Shown: positions 1-9,242, numbered from the stretch's first letter. The stretch is 64,000 bases of DNA from Actinoplanes sp. NBC_00393 (GCF_036053395.1 NZ_CP107942.1:1702501-1766500), one strand, 5' to 3'. Numbers and translations: made by a program. Notes: generated from the letters alone by a model not told the origin.

Positions 1-745
1 CGGCCGTGGCCAGTGACTGCCCGCGGTCGACGACCAGATAGGTCGGCAGCCAGAACGTGAAGCCCTGCGCGACGGCGAGCCGGGCGAACTGGATGACGCC
101 GGTCAGCCACATGATCGGATGCCGGAGCAGGGCGGGCAGGTCCCGGATCCGCACGCTGCCGTTGGCGGGCGGGCTGTCGCCGGCACCCACCCACGAGTAC
201 AGCGCGCACGCCAGCAGGCCACCGGCGGCGAAGAGCACGAAGAGCAACTGCCAGCCGAGCGGGCGGACCAGCAGCGGGCCCAGCGAGCTGAGCAGGATGT
301 TCGAGGAGAAGCCGCCGGCCACGTACAGGCCCATGGCGGTGGCCCGGCGCCCGGACGGGAACTGCTGGGTCATCAGCAGCAGGCCGGGCGCGAACACCAG
401 AGCCCGGAAGAATCCGGACAGAGCCTGGTTCAAGAGCAGCATTTCGTACGAGGTGAGCACGGTGAACATGGCTGCCAGCAGGTTCGTCCCGAGCAGACCG
501 ACCAGGAACAGGCGGCGCGGCGTGAACCGGTCGGCCAGGTAGCCGGACGGGACCTGCATCAGCGCGTACACCAGATTGGTGACCGCGGCCAGCGTGCCGG
601 CCTGGGTGAAGCTGAGCCCCAGATCGCTGCGGATCAGCGGCAGGAACAGCGCCAGCCCGCCGAAGATCAGCCCCTGGGTGCTCTGGCAGACCACCACCAG
701 CGTGATGATCGATCGCCGACGCCCGGCGCTGGTCAGGGTCGGCAT
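1..745 (-). CDS. MFS transporter, N-terminal part (runs off window)
   Basis: This is the N-terminal part (about 248 codons) of a major facilitator permease in the inner membrane; the C-terminus lies beyond the window edge. It starts at an ATG at 745 and reads MPTLTSAGRRR followed by hydrophobic segments. The loop between the second and third segments carries the MFS signature-like stretch GYLADRFTPRRLFL, equivalent to the G-x-L-a-D-r-x-g-r-k/r motif A. The substrate cannot be named from this part. The next gene on the same strand, a CPBP protease, ends at 794, 48 bases upstream of this start, so co-transcription is possible. Confidence 0.85.
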   Translation of the reverse strand, partial: MPTLTSAGRRRSIITLVVVCQSTQGLIFGGLALFLPLIRSDLGLSFTQAGTLAAVTNLVYALMQVPSGYLADRFTPRRLFLVGLLGTNLLAAMFTVLTSYEMLLLNQALSGFFRALVFAPGLLLMTQQFPSGRRATAMGLYVAGGFSSNILLSSLGPLLVRPLGWQLLFVLFAAGGLLACALYSWVGAGDSPPANGSVRIRDLPALLRHPIMWLTGVIQFARLAVAQGFTFWLPTYLVVDRGQSLATA

Positions 746-793
746 GCCACCGACCGTACCCATCGATACGGGTACGGCCGGTGGCGGGTGGGG

Positions 794-1630
794 TCAGGGC
801 TGAACGACCGGGGTGGCGAGCACCTGGCCTGCCGGGCGGCGGCTCGGCGGGTCGACGGCGTCGTGGGGTGCGGTCCGCCAGGCGTCCCGGTCGAGCAGGA
901 CGACGGCGGCGGCGATCACGGTCCAGGCGGCCAGGCCGAGCCACATCATCCGGTCCAGGTCGGCGCCGCCCTCGTAGCCGAAGGTGGCCGGGACGAACGT
1001 GCCCTGGACGATGTGGAACAGCATCACGATCAGCACGCTGCCGCGGGCGCGGTTGAACAGCCAGCTGTAGACGATGGTGATCACGAAGGTGGTCGGCACG
1101 CCGAGCCAGCCGATCGGGTTGCCCTCGGTGAAGAAGACCAGCGGAAGGTGCCAGACGGCGACGATCGCGCCGAGGATTCCGGCGGTGGCCAGCGGGGACC
1201 GCAGTGCCTGCAGGTGCGGCTGGGCGTAGCCGCGCCAGGCCGGTTCCTCGGCCAGCGGGCCGTCGAGCGGGTTGACCCAGCGCAGCGCGAACATCATGGC
1301 CAGGTTGCCCCAGGCGAAGGCGGCCAGCGACCACGGCGTACCGCCCAGCTGGACGTTCGCCCAGGCGGTTCCGAAGATCACGGTGAGCGGCAGGCCGACT
1401 GCCACGGCGTACCAGTACCAGGGGACCCGCCAGCGGATCATGCGGACGCCGATGTCGCGCAGCCCCGCCAGACCCTGGGTGACAGCGGCGACGATCAGGG
1501 CCGAGATGAGCGGGGCGATCGGCAGGAAGTTGGTGTCCGGCAGGACTCCGGCGGCGTACAACGGCCACGGCGACCAGCCGATGGCGAAGGTGAGAACGAA
1601 GAACGCGACGAGCGGATGACGGCGGATCAT
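794..1630 (-). CDS. CPBP family intramembrane glutamic endopeptidase
   Basis: This 278-residue polytopic membrane protein belongs to the CPBP (Rce1/Abi-like) family. The hallmark motifs are visible: E128-E129-P-A-W-R133 (EExxxR), H161 within VAVWHLPL, and H206 within MLFHIVQG. Family members are membrane glutamic proteases or bacteriocin-immunity-like proteins; the substrate here is unknown. A GAGGAG ribosome site lies just upstream of the ATG on the minus strand. The gene is divergent from the histidine kinase gene at 1801 and about 50 bases ahead of the MFS gene. Confidence 0.85.
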   Translation of the reverse strand: MIRRHPLVAFFVLTFAIGWSPWPLYAAGVLPDTNFLPIAPLISALIVAAVTQGLAGLRDIGVRMIRWRVPWYWYAVAVGLPLTVIFGTAWANVQLGGTPWSLAAFAWGNLAMMFALRWVNPLDGPLAEEPAWRGYAQPHLQALRSPLATAGILGAIVAVWHLPLVFFTEGNPIGWLGVPTTFVITIVYSWLFNRARGSVLIVMLFHIVQGTFVPATFGYEGGADLDRMMWLGLAAWTVIAAAVVLLDRDAWRTAPHDAVDPPSRRPAGQVLATPVVQP

Positions 1631-1800
1631 GGTGGGCTCCTCATCAATGGGTATGCCTCCACGCTCGCTGTTCCGGCGGGCGCCGGGTACCCGGCAGCCC
1701 GGCCACCCGGGGTTCGGTTTTCTGGTAGGTGAACGCGGTCTGTCCGGGCAGATCGGGGCTCGCCTAGCCTGCTGGCATCAGGGACAGCGCGCCGAGTCGT

Positions 1801-3477
1801 GTGCTGGTGACGGCGCTGGCAGTGGCCGGACTCGCCGCCGCCGCGATGTCGATCGCCCTGGCCCGGTCCAGCGACGACCAGCCCGGTGTCCAGGCCGGGC
1901 TGTTCGTGTGGATCATGCTGCTCTACGTCTTCAGCGGTCTGGTCGCCTGGCGCCGCCGTCCGGACAGCGCTTTCGGGCGCCTGCTCGTCCTGGCCGGCTT
2001 CGGCGCCGGCCTGTCGAACCTGGCCTGGTCCGCCAATCCGCTGCTGTTCACCGTCGGACAGGCCTGTGACCTGCTGGTCGTCGCCCTGTTCCTGCACGTG
2101 TTCCTGGCGTTCCCGACCGGCCGGCTGACCGGGCCGGCCCGGCCGATCGTCGTCGCCGGGTACGTGGTCGCGGTCGGCCTGCAGCTCACCGTGATGCTGC
2201 TCGGCGGCTTCGGACCGGACAACCTGCTCGCGGTCACCGATGCGCCGGCGGCCGCGAACGCGGTGCACGCGGTCGAGTTGCTCACCCTCAGCGGCCTGCT
2301 CCTCGCCGGGGTGGCCGTTCTGGCATCGCGGGGACTGCCGCTGCGCCGTTGGGTGCGGCTGCTCGTGGACTCGTTCGCGCTCGGGCTGGTGTCACTCGCG
2401 ATCCTGCTGGTCATGGGGTTGTTCGCGGGCACCGGATTCGTGGTGGTGCAGCGGGTCACCCTGCTGCTCCTCGGCCTCGCCCCGGTGGCGTTCCTCATCG
2501 GTCTGCTGGATGCGCGCTTGGCGCGTACCTCGGTGGCTGATCTGGTGATGGACCTGCGTGCCGCGCCGGACGACCCGCAACCGGCGCTCGCTCGCGCGCT
2601 GCGCGACCCCTCGGTCGCGCTGCTGTACTGGCTGCCGCGCTACCGCACCTGGGTGGATTCCGACGGGGTGCCTGTTGATCCGCCCGAACACGACAGCGCG
2701 CGGGCGGTCACGGTGATCGAACGCGACGGCGCGCCGGTGGCCGCGCTGGTCCACCATCCGGCGCTGACTGAGGAACCCGAGCTGCTGCGCGCGGTGGCCG
2801 CGGCCACCGAGATGGTCCTCGACAACGGCCGCTTGCGCGCCGAACTCCAGGCGAGCCTCGCCGAGGTACGCGGTTCGCGCGCCCGGGTCGTCGAAGCCGG
2901 CCGGCGGGAGCGCCGCCGCCTGGAACGCGACCTGCACGACGGCGCCCAGCAGCGGCTGATCGGCCTGTCCATGCGGCTCGGCATCCTGGAGACGCAGCTC
3001 GGCGCCGACCCGGCCGCCCGCCGCGCGGTGACCGAGGCGAAACAGGAGGTCGCGACCTCGCTCAGCGAGCTGCGCGACATCGCCCGCGGGCTCTACCCGG
3101 CCGTGCTCAGCGGGCACGGCCTGGCGGTCGCGCTGGAGTCCGTGGCCGCCCAGACCCCGGTCCCGGTACGCCTGCGCGTCCACCTCGACGAGCGGCCACC
3201 CGAGCCGGTGGAGGTGGCCGCCTACTACGTGGTGTGCGAGAGCCTCACCAACATCGGCCGGCACGCCCACGCGACCAGTGCGACCGTCGACCTGTCCCGG
3301 ACCGGTGACACCATCGTCGTCGAGATCAGTGACGACGGCGACGGCGGTGTGGACACCGAGCGCGGCACCGGGCTGCGCGGGCTCGCCGACCGGGTCGAGT
3401 CGCTGGGCGGCAGCCTGCGGATCTGGAGCCCGTCCGGCGGCGGCACCCGGGTCCGGGCGGAGCTGCCGTGCGGGTAG
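1801..3477 (+). CDS. NarL/DesK-type sensor histidine kinase
   Basis: A 558-residue membrane histidine kinase. The N-terminal half (about residues 1-235) is a series of hydrophobic segments. A soluble linker follows, then a HisKA_3 domain with phosphoacceptor H379 in LERDLHDGAQQRL. An HATPase_c domain follows, with an N-box near residue 475 (CESLTNIGRHA) and glycine boxes near 515-530 (DDGDGG, GTGLRGL). The start is a GTG at 1801. Its 3' end overlaps the response regulator gene by 10 bases, so the two are translationally coupled partners. The signal sensed is unknown. Confidence 0.9.
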   Translation: MLVTALAVAGLAAAAMSIALARSSDDQPGVQAGLFVWIMLLYVFSGLVAWRRRPDSAFGRLLVLAGFGAGLSNLAWSANPLLFTVGQACDLLVVALFLHVFLAFPTGRLTGPARPIVVAGYVVAVGLQLTVMLLGGFGPDNLLAVTDAPAAANAVHAVELLTLSGLLLAGVAVLASRGLPLRRWVRLLVDSFALGLVSLAILLVMGLFAGTGFVVVQRVTLLLLGLAPVAFLIGLLDARLARTSVADLVMDLRAAPDDPQPALARALRDPSVALLYWLPRYRTWVDSDGVPVDPPEHDSARAVTVIERDGAPVAALVHHPALTEEPELLRAVAAATEMVLDNGRLRAELQASLAEVRGSRARVVEAGRRERRRLERDLHDGAQQRLIGLSMRLGILETQLGADPAARRAVTEAKQEVATSLSELRDIARGLYPAVLSGHGLAVALESVAAQTPVPVRLRVHLDERPPEPVEVAAYYVVCESLTNIGRHAHATSATVDLSRTGDTIVVEISDDGDGGVDTERGTGLRGLADRVESLGGSLRIWSPSGGGTRVRAELPCG

Positions 3478-4112
3478 CCATCGCCGAGGACAGCGTCCTG
3501 CTCCGCGAAGGTCTGGCCGGGCTGCTGCGCGACGCCGGCTTCGACGTGGTGGCGCGGTGCGGCGACGCCGACGAGCTGCGCAAGGCGGTCGCCGCGCTCG
3601 CCCCGGACGTCGCCGTCGTGGACATCCGGATGCCGCCCACCCACACCGACGAGGGCCTGCGGGCCGCCGTCGAGATCCGTGCCACGTACCCGTCGACCGG
3701 CGTGCTGGTGCTGTCGCAGCACATCGAGCCGGCGTTGGCGATGACCCTGTTCGCCGACTCCGCCGACGGCGTCGGATACTTGCTGAAGGACCGGGTCAGC
3801 GACGTCGCCGAATTTCTCGCCGCGGTCCGCCGGATCGGCGCCGGCGGCGCTGCGGTGGACCCGCTGATCTTCTCCGCACTGGTGTCGCGCCGTGGCCCGT
3901 CCGACCCGCTCGGCGCGCTCACCCCGCGCGAACGCGAGGTGCTGGAACTGATGGCCACCGGTCATTCCAACCAGGGAATCGCCGACCGGCTGTTCATCAC
4001 CGTGCGAGCCGTCGAGAAGTACGTCTCCAGCATCTTCGGCAAACTCGGCATCCCGGCCACCGGCGGCGAATCCCGCCGGGTGCTCGCGGTTCTGCTCTAT
4101 CTCCGCTCGTAA
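3468..4112 (+). CDS. LuxR/NarL-family response regulator
   Basis: A 214-residue two-component regulator starting at a GTG inside the end of the kinase gene. The receiver domain occupies about residues 1-120, with the phosphoacceptor D52 in VVDIRMPP and the conserved lysine in YLLKDRV. The C-terminal LuxR-type helix-turn-helix begins with LTPREREVLELMA near residue 150 and continues through AVEKYVSSIF. It is the cognate partner of the preceding kinase. The target genes are not evident; the next gene downstream encodes a secreted protein. Confidence 0.92.
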   Translation: MRVAIAEDSVLLREGLAGLLRDAGFDVVARCGDADELRKAVAALAPDVAVVDIRMPPTHTDEGLRAAVEIRATYPSTGVLVLSQHIEPALAMTLFADSADGVGYLLKDRVSDVAEFLAAVRRIGAGGAAVDPLIFSALVSRRGPSDPLGALTPREREVLELMATGHSNQGIADRLFITVRAVEKYVSSIFGKLGIPATGGESRRVLAVLLYLRS

Positions 4113-4234
4113 CGGGTCAATTCACCCGGGGTAGACAGCCGTCAATGTGACTGACAAGATCGCGGGCATTGTATGGCGGCCGTGATCGCGGGATGCGTTG
4201 CGGCTGCCTTTCGGCTGTCTGAACCGGGGGTAAA

Positions 4235-4828
4235 ATGCGCACGTCACGGCTGGGCCGCGCCTATTTGGCGGCGGCATTACTCGGCATATCGCTGGGAATC
4301 TCGGGAATTCCGCAGGCCAATGCCTACACCGATGTCGTCGCGACGACGTGCATGGCGTCCAAGACGAACCCGACCATGACGTTCGACAAGGGCACCGCGC
4401 CGTACGGGACCTTCTACGCGTTCTACTCGGGCTCGGTCTACTGCGGATCCACGCTGATGGCCAACCGTCACAAGATCACCATGAAGGGTGGTTCCGGCGA
4501 CGGCACCAGCAACGAGTGCACCACCAACCGTGGCTGGCTGCCGAACGGCAAGTACAACGCGCGCTACGAGAAGAACCACCAGACGGATAGCGCGGTGGTC
4601 AAGGGTTCGGTCTGGAACCTGGGCAACAAGACGTGTGCGGCCGGCACCGTGACCCGGACCGAGTTGTTCATCCACTCGCAGGGTGGCAACGGTGGCGGCT
4701 GGTCCGAATCGAATTACAAATCCGCGGGTTGTATCAAGATCAACCAGACGGACCGGAGCTTTTTGAAGGACCTTTTCGACATCCCGATCTACGGGGCCGC
4801 CAACAACACGCTGAACGTCGTCCCCTGA
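4235..4828 (+). CDS. Secreted L,D-transpeptidase-like (YkuD/DUF2778-like) protein
   Basis: A 197-residue exported protein. A signal peptide (about residues 1-30, ending in QANA-YT) is followed by a cysteine-containing domain. The C-terminal part has H147 in ELFIHSQ and S163-A-G-C166-I-K. That spacing and order (H...SxGC) match the active site of YkuD-type L,D-transpeptidases and of DUF2778/Tlde1-like enzymes, although the usual arginine after the cysteine is lysine. It may remodel peptidoglycan or be a secreted cell-wall-active enzyme. The family assignment rests on the motif only. The following secreted protein gene starts 10 bases downstream. Confidence 0.55.
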   Translation: MRTSRLGRAYLAAALLGISLGISGIPQANAYTDVVATTCMASKTNPTMTFDKGTAPYGTFYAFYSGSVYCGSTLMANRHKITMKGGSGDGTSNECTTNRGWLPNGKYNARYEKNHQTDSAVVKGSVWNLGNKTCAAGTVTRTELFIHSQGGNGGGWSESNYKSAGCIKINQTDRSFLKDLFDIPIYGAANNTLNVVP

Positions 4829-4838
4829 GGAGCCGGGC

Positions 4839-5501
4839 ATGAGAATTCGTAGCGCAGGAGTCCTTGTCGGGATCACCGCCACCCTGATCGTGTCGCAGCT
4901 GGTCGGTTCGGCGTTCGCCGAGCCGAAACCGGACCCGACGGCACACGCCAGGGAACTGCTGGTCTTCTACGGCAAGACCAACCAGTGGCTGGCGACCTGC
5001 ATGAACGGCAAGGGACTCGAGTTCCACCCCGGCCTGGCCAAGGCGGACGTGATCGACGCGTACAGCTCTGTTCCGGAGAGCGAGGTGCCCGAGAAGATCC
5101 GTACGCAGATCGCGTCGACGCCCGACGACCCCAACGAGCCGCTGATGGCGACGATGTCGCCGCAGGCGCAGGCGGCCTGGTCGGGCGCGGTGAACGACTG
5201 CAGCGCCCAGCTGGAGGAGGAGAAGTCGGGCGGGGCCGAGGGCCGGGCCCGGGTCGCCCAGGCGCAGCGCGCGGCGGCGGCGAGCCCGGAGGTGCAGGCG
5301 GCGGCACGGACGTACGTCGCCTGCATGGGCGGGCAGGGCTTCACTGTGGACAGCGACCCGTTCCTGGTGCCGCAGCACGTCGCCGAGGCGGAACACGGCA
5401 GTTCGGCCGCCGAGATCGCACTGGAGGACCGGTACGACGCGGCTTGGCGTACCTGTGTGCAGCCCTATCAGCAGGCCTTCGACAAGAAACTCTACGGCTG
5501 A
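4839..5501 (+). CDS. Secreted hypothetical protein with paired cysteines
   Basis: A 220-residue protein with a clear signal peptide (about residues 1-28, ending SAFA-EPK). I do not recognise a named family. The mature part has three short motifs with a conserved-looking cysteine: WLATCMNGKG, YVACMGGQGF and WRTCVQPYQQ. The first two resemble each other, so the protein may consist of two related halves. It lies 10 bases after the L,D-transpeptidase-like gene and is probably in the same operon. The role is unknown; export to the envelope or medium is likely. Confidence 0.75.
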   Translation: MRIRSAGVLVGITATLIVSQLVGSAFAEPKPDPTAHARELLVFYGKTNQWLATCMNGKGLEFHPGLAKADVIDAYSSVPESEVPEKIRTQIASTPDDPNEPLMATMSPQAQAAWSGAVNDCSAQLEEEKSGGAEGRARVAQAQRAAAASPEVQAAARTYVACMGGQGFTVDSDPFLVPQHVAEAEHGSSAAEIALEDRYDAAWRTCVQPYQQAFDKKLYG

Positions 5502-5573
5502 GACTTTGTTTCCGGGGTCTGACAACCTGAGGAGCGGCTCGGGCGTAACAGTGGCATGAGGGTGGAGGCAGGG

Positions 5574-6083
5574 GTGCGGGTGAACGAGGTGAGCGGTGCC
5601 ACGTTCACCCGCTTCTTCCAGGACAGCGGGCGGCATCTGGTGCGGCTCGCCTATCTGCTCGTCGGCGACCTGGCGGATGCCGAGGACGTCGCGCAGGAGG
5701 TGCTGGAGGAGCTGTACCGCAGGTGGGCCGACATCCGCGAGGACACCGCGATGGCGTACGCGCGGACCGCGGTGGTGAACCGTTCCCGCAGCATGCTGCG
5801 GCGCCGGGCGGTGGCCCGCAGGTTCGCGCCGTTCCTCGCCGAGCGTGAGCAGACCGCGGCGGCGCCGCTCGAGGACCGCTGGCTGTGGGATCTGGTGCAG
5901 GAGCTGCCGCGCCGCCAGCGGGAGGTGGTCGTCCTGCGGTACTGGTGCGATCTCGGCGAGGCGGAGATCGCCCGGGTGCTCGGTGTCAGCGCCGGCACCG
6001 TGAAGTCCAGCGCCTCCCGCGCCCGCGCCCGGCTCGCGGCCGCCTTCACCGGGGTTCTGGACAGCCCGAAGGGAGCGCAGTGA
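5574..6083 (+). CDS. SigE-family ECF RNA polymerase sigma factor
   Basis: An extracytoplasmic-function sigma-70 factor of about 169 residues. Region 2 is seen in LVRLAYLLVGDLADAEDVAQEV. Region 4 is seen in ELPRRQREVVVLRYWCDLGEAEIA and the helix-turn-helix VSAGTVKSSASRAR. I chose the GTG at 5574, five bases after GGTGGAGG; an ATG at 5556 and a GTG at 5580 are alternatives. The stop codon overlaps the start of the next gene (TGATG), which encodes a membrane protein that is a candidate anti-sigma partner. Confidence 0.9.
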   Translation: MRVNEVSGATFTRFFQDSGRHLVRLAYLLVGDLADAEDVAQEVLEELYRRWADIREDTAMAYARTAVVNRSRSMLRRRAVARRFAPFLAEREQTAAAPLEDRWLWDLVQELPRRQREVVVLRYWCDLGEAEIARVLGVSAGTVKSSASRARARLAAAFTGVLDSPKGAQ

Positions 6084-7342
6084 TGGACGAGCTGGAACGG
6101 CGGCTGAGCAACGTGCTGCAGAAGGTCAGCGAGCGTGCGGACCCGGCGGCCGAAAGGCTGCGTCACCCGGCGTCGTCGCCGCGGCGGTCCCGGTTCGGCC
6201 GGCTGCGCACCGGCTGGGTGGCCGCCACGTCGGCCCTGGCCGTGGTGGGTGTGGCGGTGGGCGTCGCTGCCGGGGTGCCGGCGCTGAACCGCAACGACGC
6301 GCCCGTCGTGCACTCCGAGCCGTCGCCGTCTGTGGGGGTGCTGCGCGGCACCTCCGACGGGACGCATCCGCTCTGGCAGCTCCGCGTCTCCGACGAACCG
6401 TCCCGCCCGTTCGACCAGCTGCCCGAGGGAGGTCCGGTCGACCTGCCGGTTCCGTACGCCGTCGACCCGCAACTGGTGCCCGAGCTGGCCGAGGAGCCGA
6501 CCCTGGTGACCTCGGCCGGGACGATCCGGTTCGATGCCGGCACGACCAAGGCGGTGCGCCTGCTCGCCCAGCGTGATCAGGGATCGTTCATCATGCTGCT
6601 GGGACCGGGGCACGACGGCCAGGACGGCCTCTTCGACGTCCGTGTCGAGGTGGTGGCGCCGGACAACTCCCGGCGCCAGATCTACCAGGTGAAGCGGGTC
6701 CTCAGTCTCGCCGTCTCACCCGGCGGCACGCTGATGGCGGCCACCACCCCGGACCGCGGGGCCGAGTTGGTCGATGTGGCCACCGGCCGGGTCGTCCACC
6801 GGGTGGCCGGCACCTTCACCCAGGTCGTGTTCGCGTCCGACGAAGCCGTCCTGCTGAGCGGCGCGCCGGAGAGCACCACCAGCCTTGCCTGGCGCGCGCC
6901 CTGGACCACAGCGGGCGAGCCGGTGGCGGTGCGCAGCGGAACCGCGATGGCCGTGGACGGTGGACTCGTCGCCTTCGACGCCGCGACCGGATGCCTTCGG
7001 CGGCTCGACGGCCGGGCCGCGGTGATCGGCGCGAACTGCCACGAGTGGCGCAGTGCCGGCGCTGTTTCCCCCGACGGCCGTCGCCTGTCGGTGGAGTGGG
7101 CGGACGGCACCGGCGTCAACCGGCACGGGTTCCTCGACGTCCGGGACAACGTGGTGCGGCCCTGGCCGGCTGCCGGCCTCAACCCGTCCTGGCTCGCCGG
7201 TGACGACGTGCTGCTCACCGCCCAGGGCGAACTGGACGGCGTGGTGACGGCCCGGTGCGACCTGACGACGGGCGTCTGCGCGCGCCCGCCGGCCGGCTTC
7301 GGCCAGGGCATCTGGCGCGGCGCCTCCTGGATCGGCGGGTGA
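6083..7342 (+). CDS. Membrane-anchored beta-propeller-like protein, candidate anti-sigma partner
   Basis: A 419-residue protein with a short cytoplasmic N-terminus, one membrane segment at about residues 50-68 (WVAATSALAVVGVAVGV) and a long extracytoplasmic domain. That domain contains propeller-like phrases (SLAVSPGGTLMAATTPD, AVSPDGRRLSVEW). Its ATG overlaps the sigma factor stop codon, so the two are translationally coupled. By position it could hold the sigma factor at the membrane, but no zinc-binding anti-sigma motif (HxxxCxxC) is seen. The role is therefore an inference from context. Confidence 0.75.
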   Translation: MDELERRLSNVLQKVSERADPAAERLRHPASSPRRSRFGRLRTGWVAATSALAVVGVAVGVAAGVPALNRNDAPVVHSEPSPSVGVLRGTSDGTHPLWQLRVSDEPSRPFDQLPEGGPVDLPVPYAVDPQLVPELAEEPTLVTSAGTIRFDAGTTKAVRLLAQRDQGSFIMLLGPGHDGQDGLFDVRVEVVAPDNSRRQIYQVKRVLSLAVSPGGTLMAATTPDRGAELVDVATGRVVHRVAGTFTQVVFASDEAVLLSGAPESTTSLAWRAPWTTAGEPVAVRSGTAMAVDGGLVAFDAATGCLRRLDGRAAVIGANCHEWRSAGAVSPDGRRLSVEWADGTGVNRHGFLDVRDNVVRPWPAAGLNPSWLAGDDVLLTAQGELDGVVTARCDLTTGVCARPPAGFGQGIWRGASWIGG

Positions 7343-7353
7343 CAGGCGGCTGA

Positions 7354-9156
7354 TCAGCGGCGCCGGGCCGCCGACTTGGCCCGGTACATGGCTGCGTCCG
7401 CCTCGCGTAGCAGGTGGTCGGGGTCGGTGGTGCCGTCGCCGGAGACCGCGACGCCGATGCTCACGCCGACCTCGACCACCTGTCCGTCGACGCTGACCGG
7501 CTCGCCCACCGCCGCCTGGATGGCGGCGCACACCCGCTGGTACGCGTCCGGCTCGGTCAGCCCGTCGATGAGCACCACGAACTCGTCGCCGCCGAGGCGG
7601 GCCACCGTGTCGGTGCGGCGCACCAGCCCGGTCAGCCGGCGGGCGATCTCGATCAGCAGCACGTCACCGGCGGCGTGCCCGAGACTGTCATTGACCGCCT
7701 TGAACCCGTCCAGGTCCAGCAGCAGCACCGCGAACCGGTAACCGGCCTCGCGCGCGGCCCGCGCCCCGGCCTGGTTCAGCCGGTCCTCCAGCAGCAGCCG
7801 GTTCGGCAGGCCGGTCAGGTGGTCGCGCAGGGCGGCGTTGCGCAGCTTGTCCTCGAGGACGTGGTAGTCCAGCGCGGTCGCGAGCAGGGCGCCGGAGTGG
7901 TTCATCATCTCCCGGCCCGGCGGGGTGGTCGACTGGATCCGTCCGACCGCGGCGAGCAGGCCCCAGTCCCGGGCCCGGGTGCGGACCGGGACGACGAACA
8001 CGATGTCGCCGGCGGCGCCGTCGGCCAGGTCGAAGAGCTCCGCCGGCGGGAACGCCTCGACCGGGACCACGGCGTCCGGTGCGCCGGCGTGGATCCGGAA
8101 CTCGCCGACCAGATCCAGCCGGTCGTCGGTGGCCTGCCACAGCCCGAGGCAGCCGGCCAGCGCCGGGGTGAGGCCGAGCCAGTCGAGCGTACGGGCATCG
8201 TGCTCGCGAGTCCCGAGCAGCGAGAGCCCCAGCTCGTACTGGATGTTGAGGGTGCCCTGCAGGTACTGGACCTGCCCGAACAGCGACCGGGTGTGCGGCT
8301 CGGAGACCGGCAGCCCGGTGCTCGGGCAACCGCACGAGTTGCGCCGCTGGAACAGCGTGGCGACATGCCGTTCCCGTGGCTCCGGGGACGGGTCGGCCAG
8401 CAGGTCGTACACAGCCGCGCCCACCTGGTCGAGCGGCTGCCGCACACTGGACAACGCCGGCCGCAGGTAGGCCGCGTCCGCGATGTCGTCGAACCCGACC
8501 ACCGCCAGCTCCCGCGGCACGTCGAAGCCGGCCGCGGTCATCCGCCCGATCAGCCCGATCGCGTTGCGGTCGGTGCCGAGCACGATCGCGGTGGCCGGCA
8601 TGCCCGCCCGGATCAGCGCGTCGGCGACCGCCTCACCGCCGGACTCGTGGTTGTCGCCGGTGTCGAACAGCAGGTCCGGTTGCGGCGTGAGGCCGTGCGC
8701 GAGCAGGCCCTCCCGGTATCCCTCGTGGCGTTCCCGCAGGTCGAAGTGGGCCAGGTAGCCGGCGAAGGCGATCCGCTCGTGGCCGTGTTCGACGAGGTGG
8801 CGCACGGCTGCGCGTACGCCGCTGCGGTTGTCGGCCAGGACCACCGACGCGCCGGTGCCGGCCGCCTCCTGGGCCACGAAGATCACCGGAAGCCCGGCGC
8901 GCAGCGCGTCGGCGGCATAGCCGCCGGCGACCGCGCCGGGCAGCACCACCAGGCCGGAAAGGTGCTTCCAGGCCACCGGCCGGTGAAAATCGGGCAGGCC
9001 GCTGCGGTCGGCGCTGTGCGCGCCCGGATTGAGCGTCTGGACGGCCATGATCCGGTCACCGCCGGCCACGGCCGCGGCGTTGATGCCCTCGATGATCGCG
9101 CCGTAGTAGTCGCCGCCGACGAACGGCGACAGGATCCCGAAGGTACGGCCAGTCAC
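7354..9156 (-). CDS. LacI-type ligand-sensor diguanylate cyclase (GGDEF)
   Basis: A protein of about 600 residues with no signal peptide or membrane segment. The N-terminal 270 residues match the periplasmic-binding-protein-like sensor of LacI regulators (TFGILSPFVGGDYYGAIIEG ... VVGFDDIADAAYLRPALSSV) but lack the DNA-binding headpiece. A middle domain of unclear family links to a C-terminal GGDEF domain with G522-GDEF intact and an RRTD inhibitory site five residues before it. It should make cyclic di-GMP in the cytoplasm in response to a small ligand. The GTG at 9156 after GGAAGC fits the family start; an ATG at 9204 is possible. Confidence 0.88.
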   Translation of the reverse strand: MTGRTFGILSPFVGGDYYGAIIEGINAAAVAGGDRIMAVQTLNPGAHSADRSGLPDFHRPVAWKHLSGLVVLPGAVAGGYAADALRAGLPVIFVAQEAAGTGASVVLADNRSGVRAAVRHLVEHGHERIAFAGYLAHFDLRERHEGYREGLLAHGLTPQPDLLFDTGDNHESGGEAVADALIRAGMPATAIVLGTDRNAIGLIGRMTAAGFDVPRELAVVGFDDIADAAYLRPALSSVRQPLDQVGAAVYDLLADPSPEPRERHVATLFQRRNSCGCPSTGLPVSEPHTRSLFGQVQYLQGTLNIQYELGLSLLGTREHDARTLDWLGLTPALAGCLGLWQATDDRLDLVGEFRIHAGAPDAVVPVEAFPPAELFDLADGAAGDIVFVVPVRTRARDWGLLAAVGRIQSTTPPGREMMNHSGALLATALDYHVLEDKLRNAALRDHLTGLPNRLLLEDRLNQAGARAAREAGYRFAVLLLDLDGFKAVNDSLGHAAGDVLLIEIARRLTGLVRRTDTVARLGGDEFVVLIDGLTEPDAYQRVCAAIQAAVGEPVSVDGQVVEVGVSIGVAVSGDGTTDPDHLLREADAAMYRAKSAARRR

Positions 9157-9242
9157 GCTTCCATGATCCCAAGAGAAGCGGGCGCCCGCCGCGGATATCA
9201 TCAATCGCTCGGCGCGGTGGCCATTTCCTCAACCGGGGAGAG

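Noticed and set aside
119..1732. Long plus-strand open frame opposite the MFS and CPBP genes
   Set aside because: The minus-strand genes have clear family motifs; this frame is Gln/Arg/Gly/Glu-rich and featureless.
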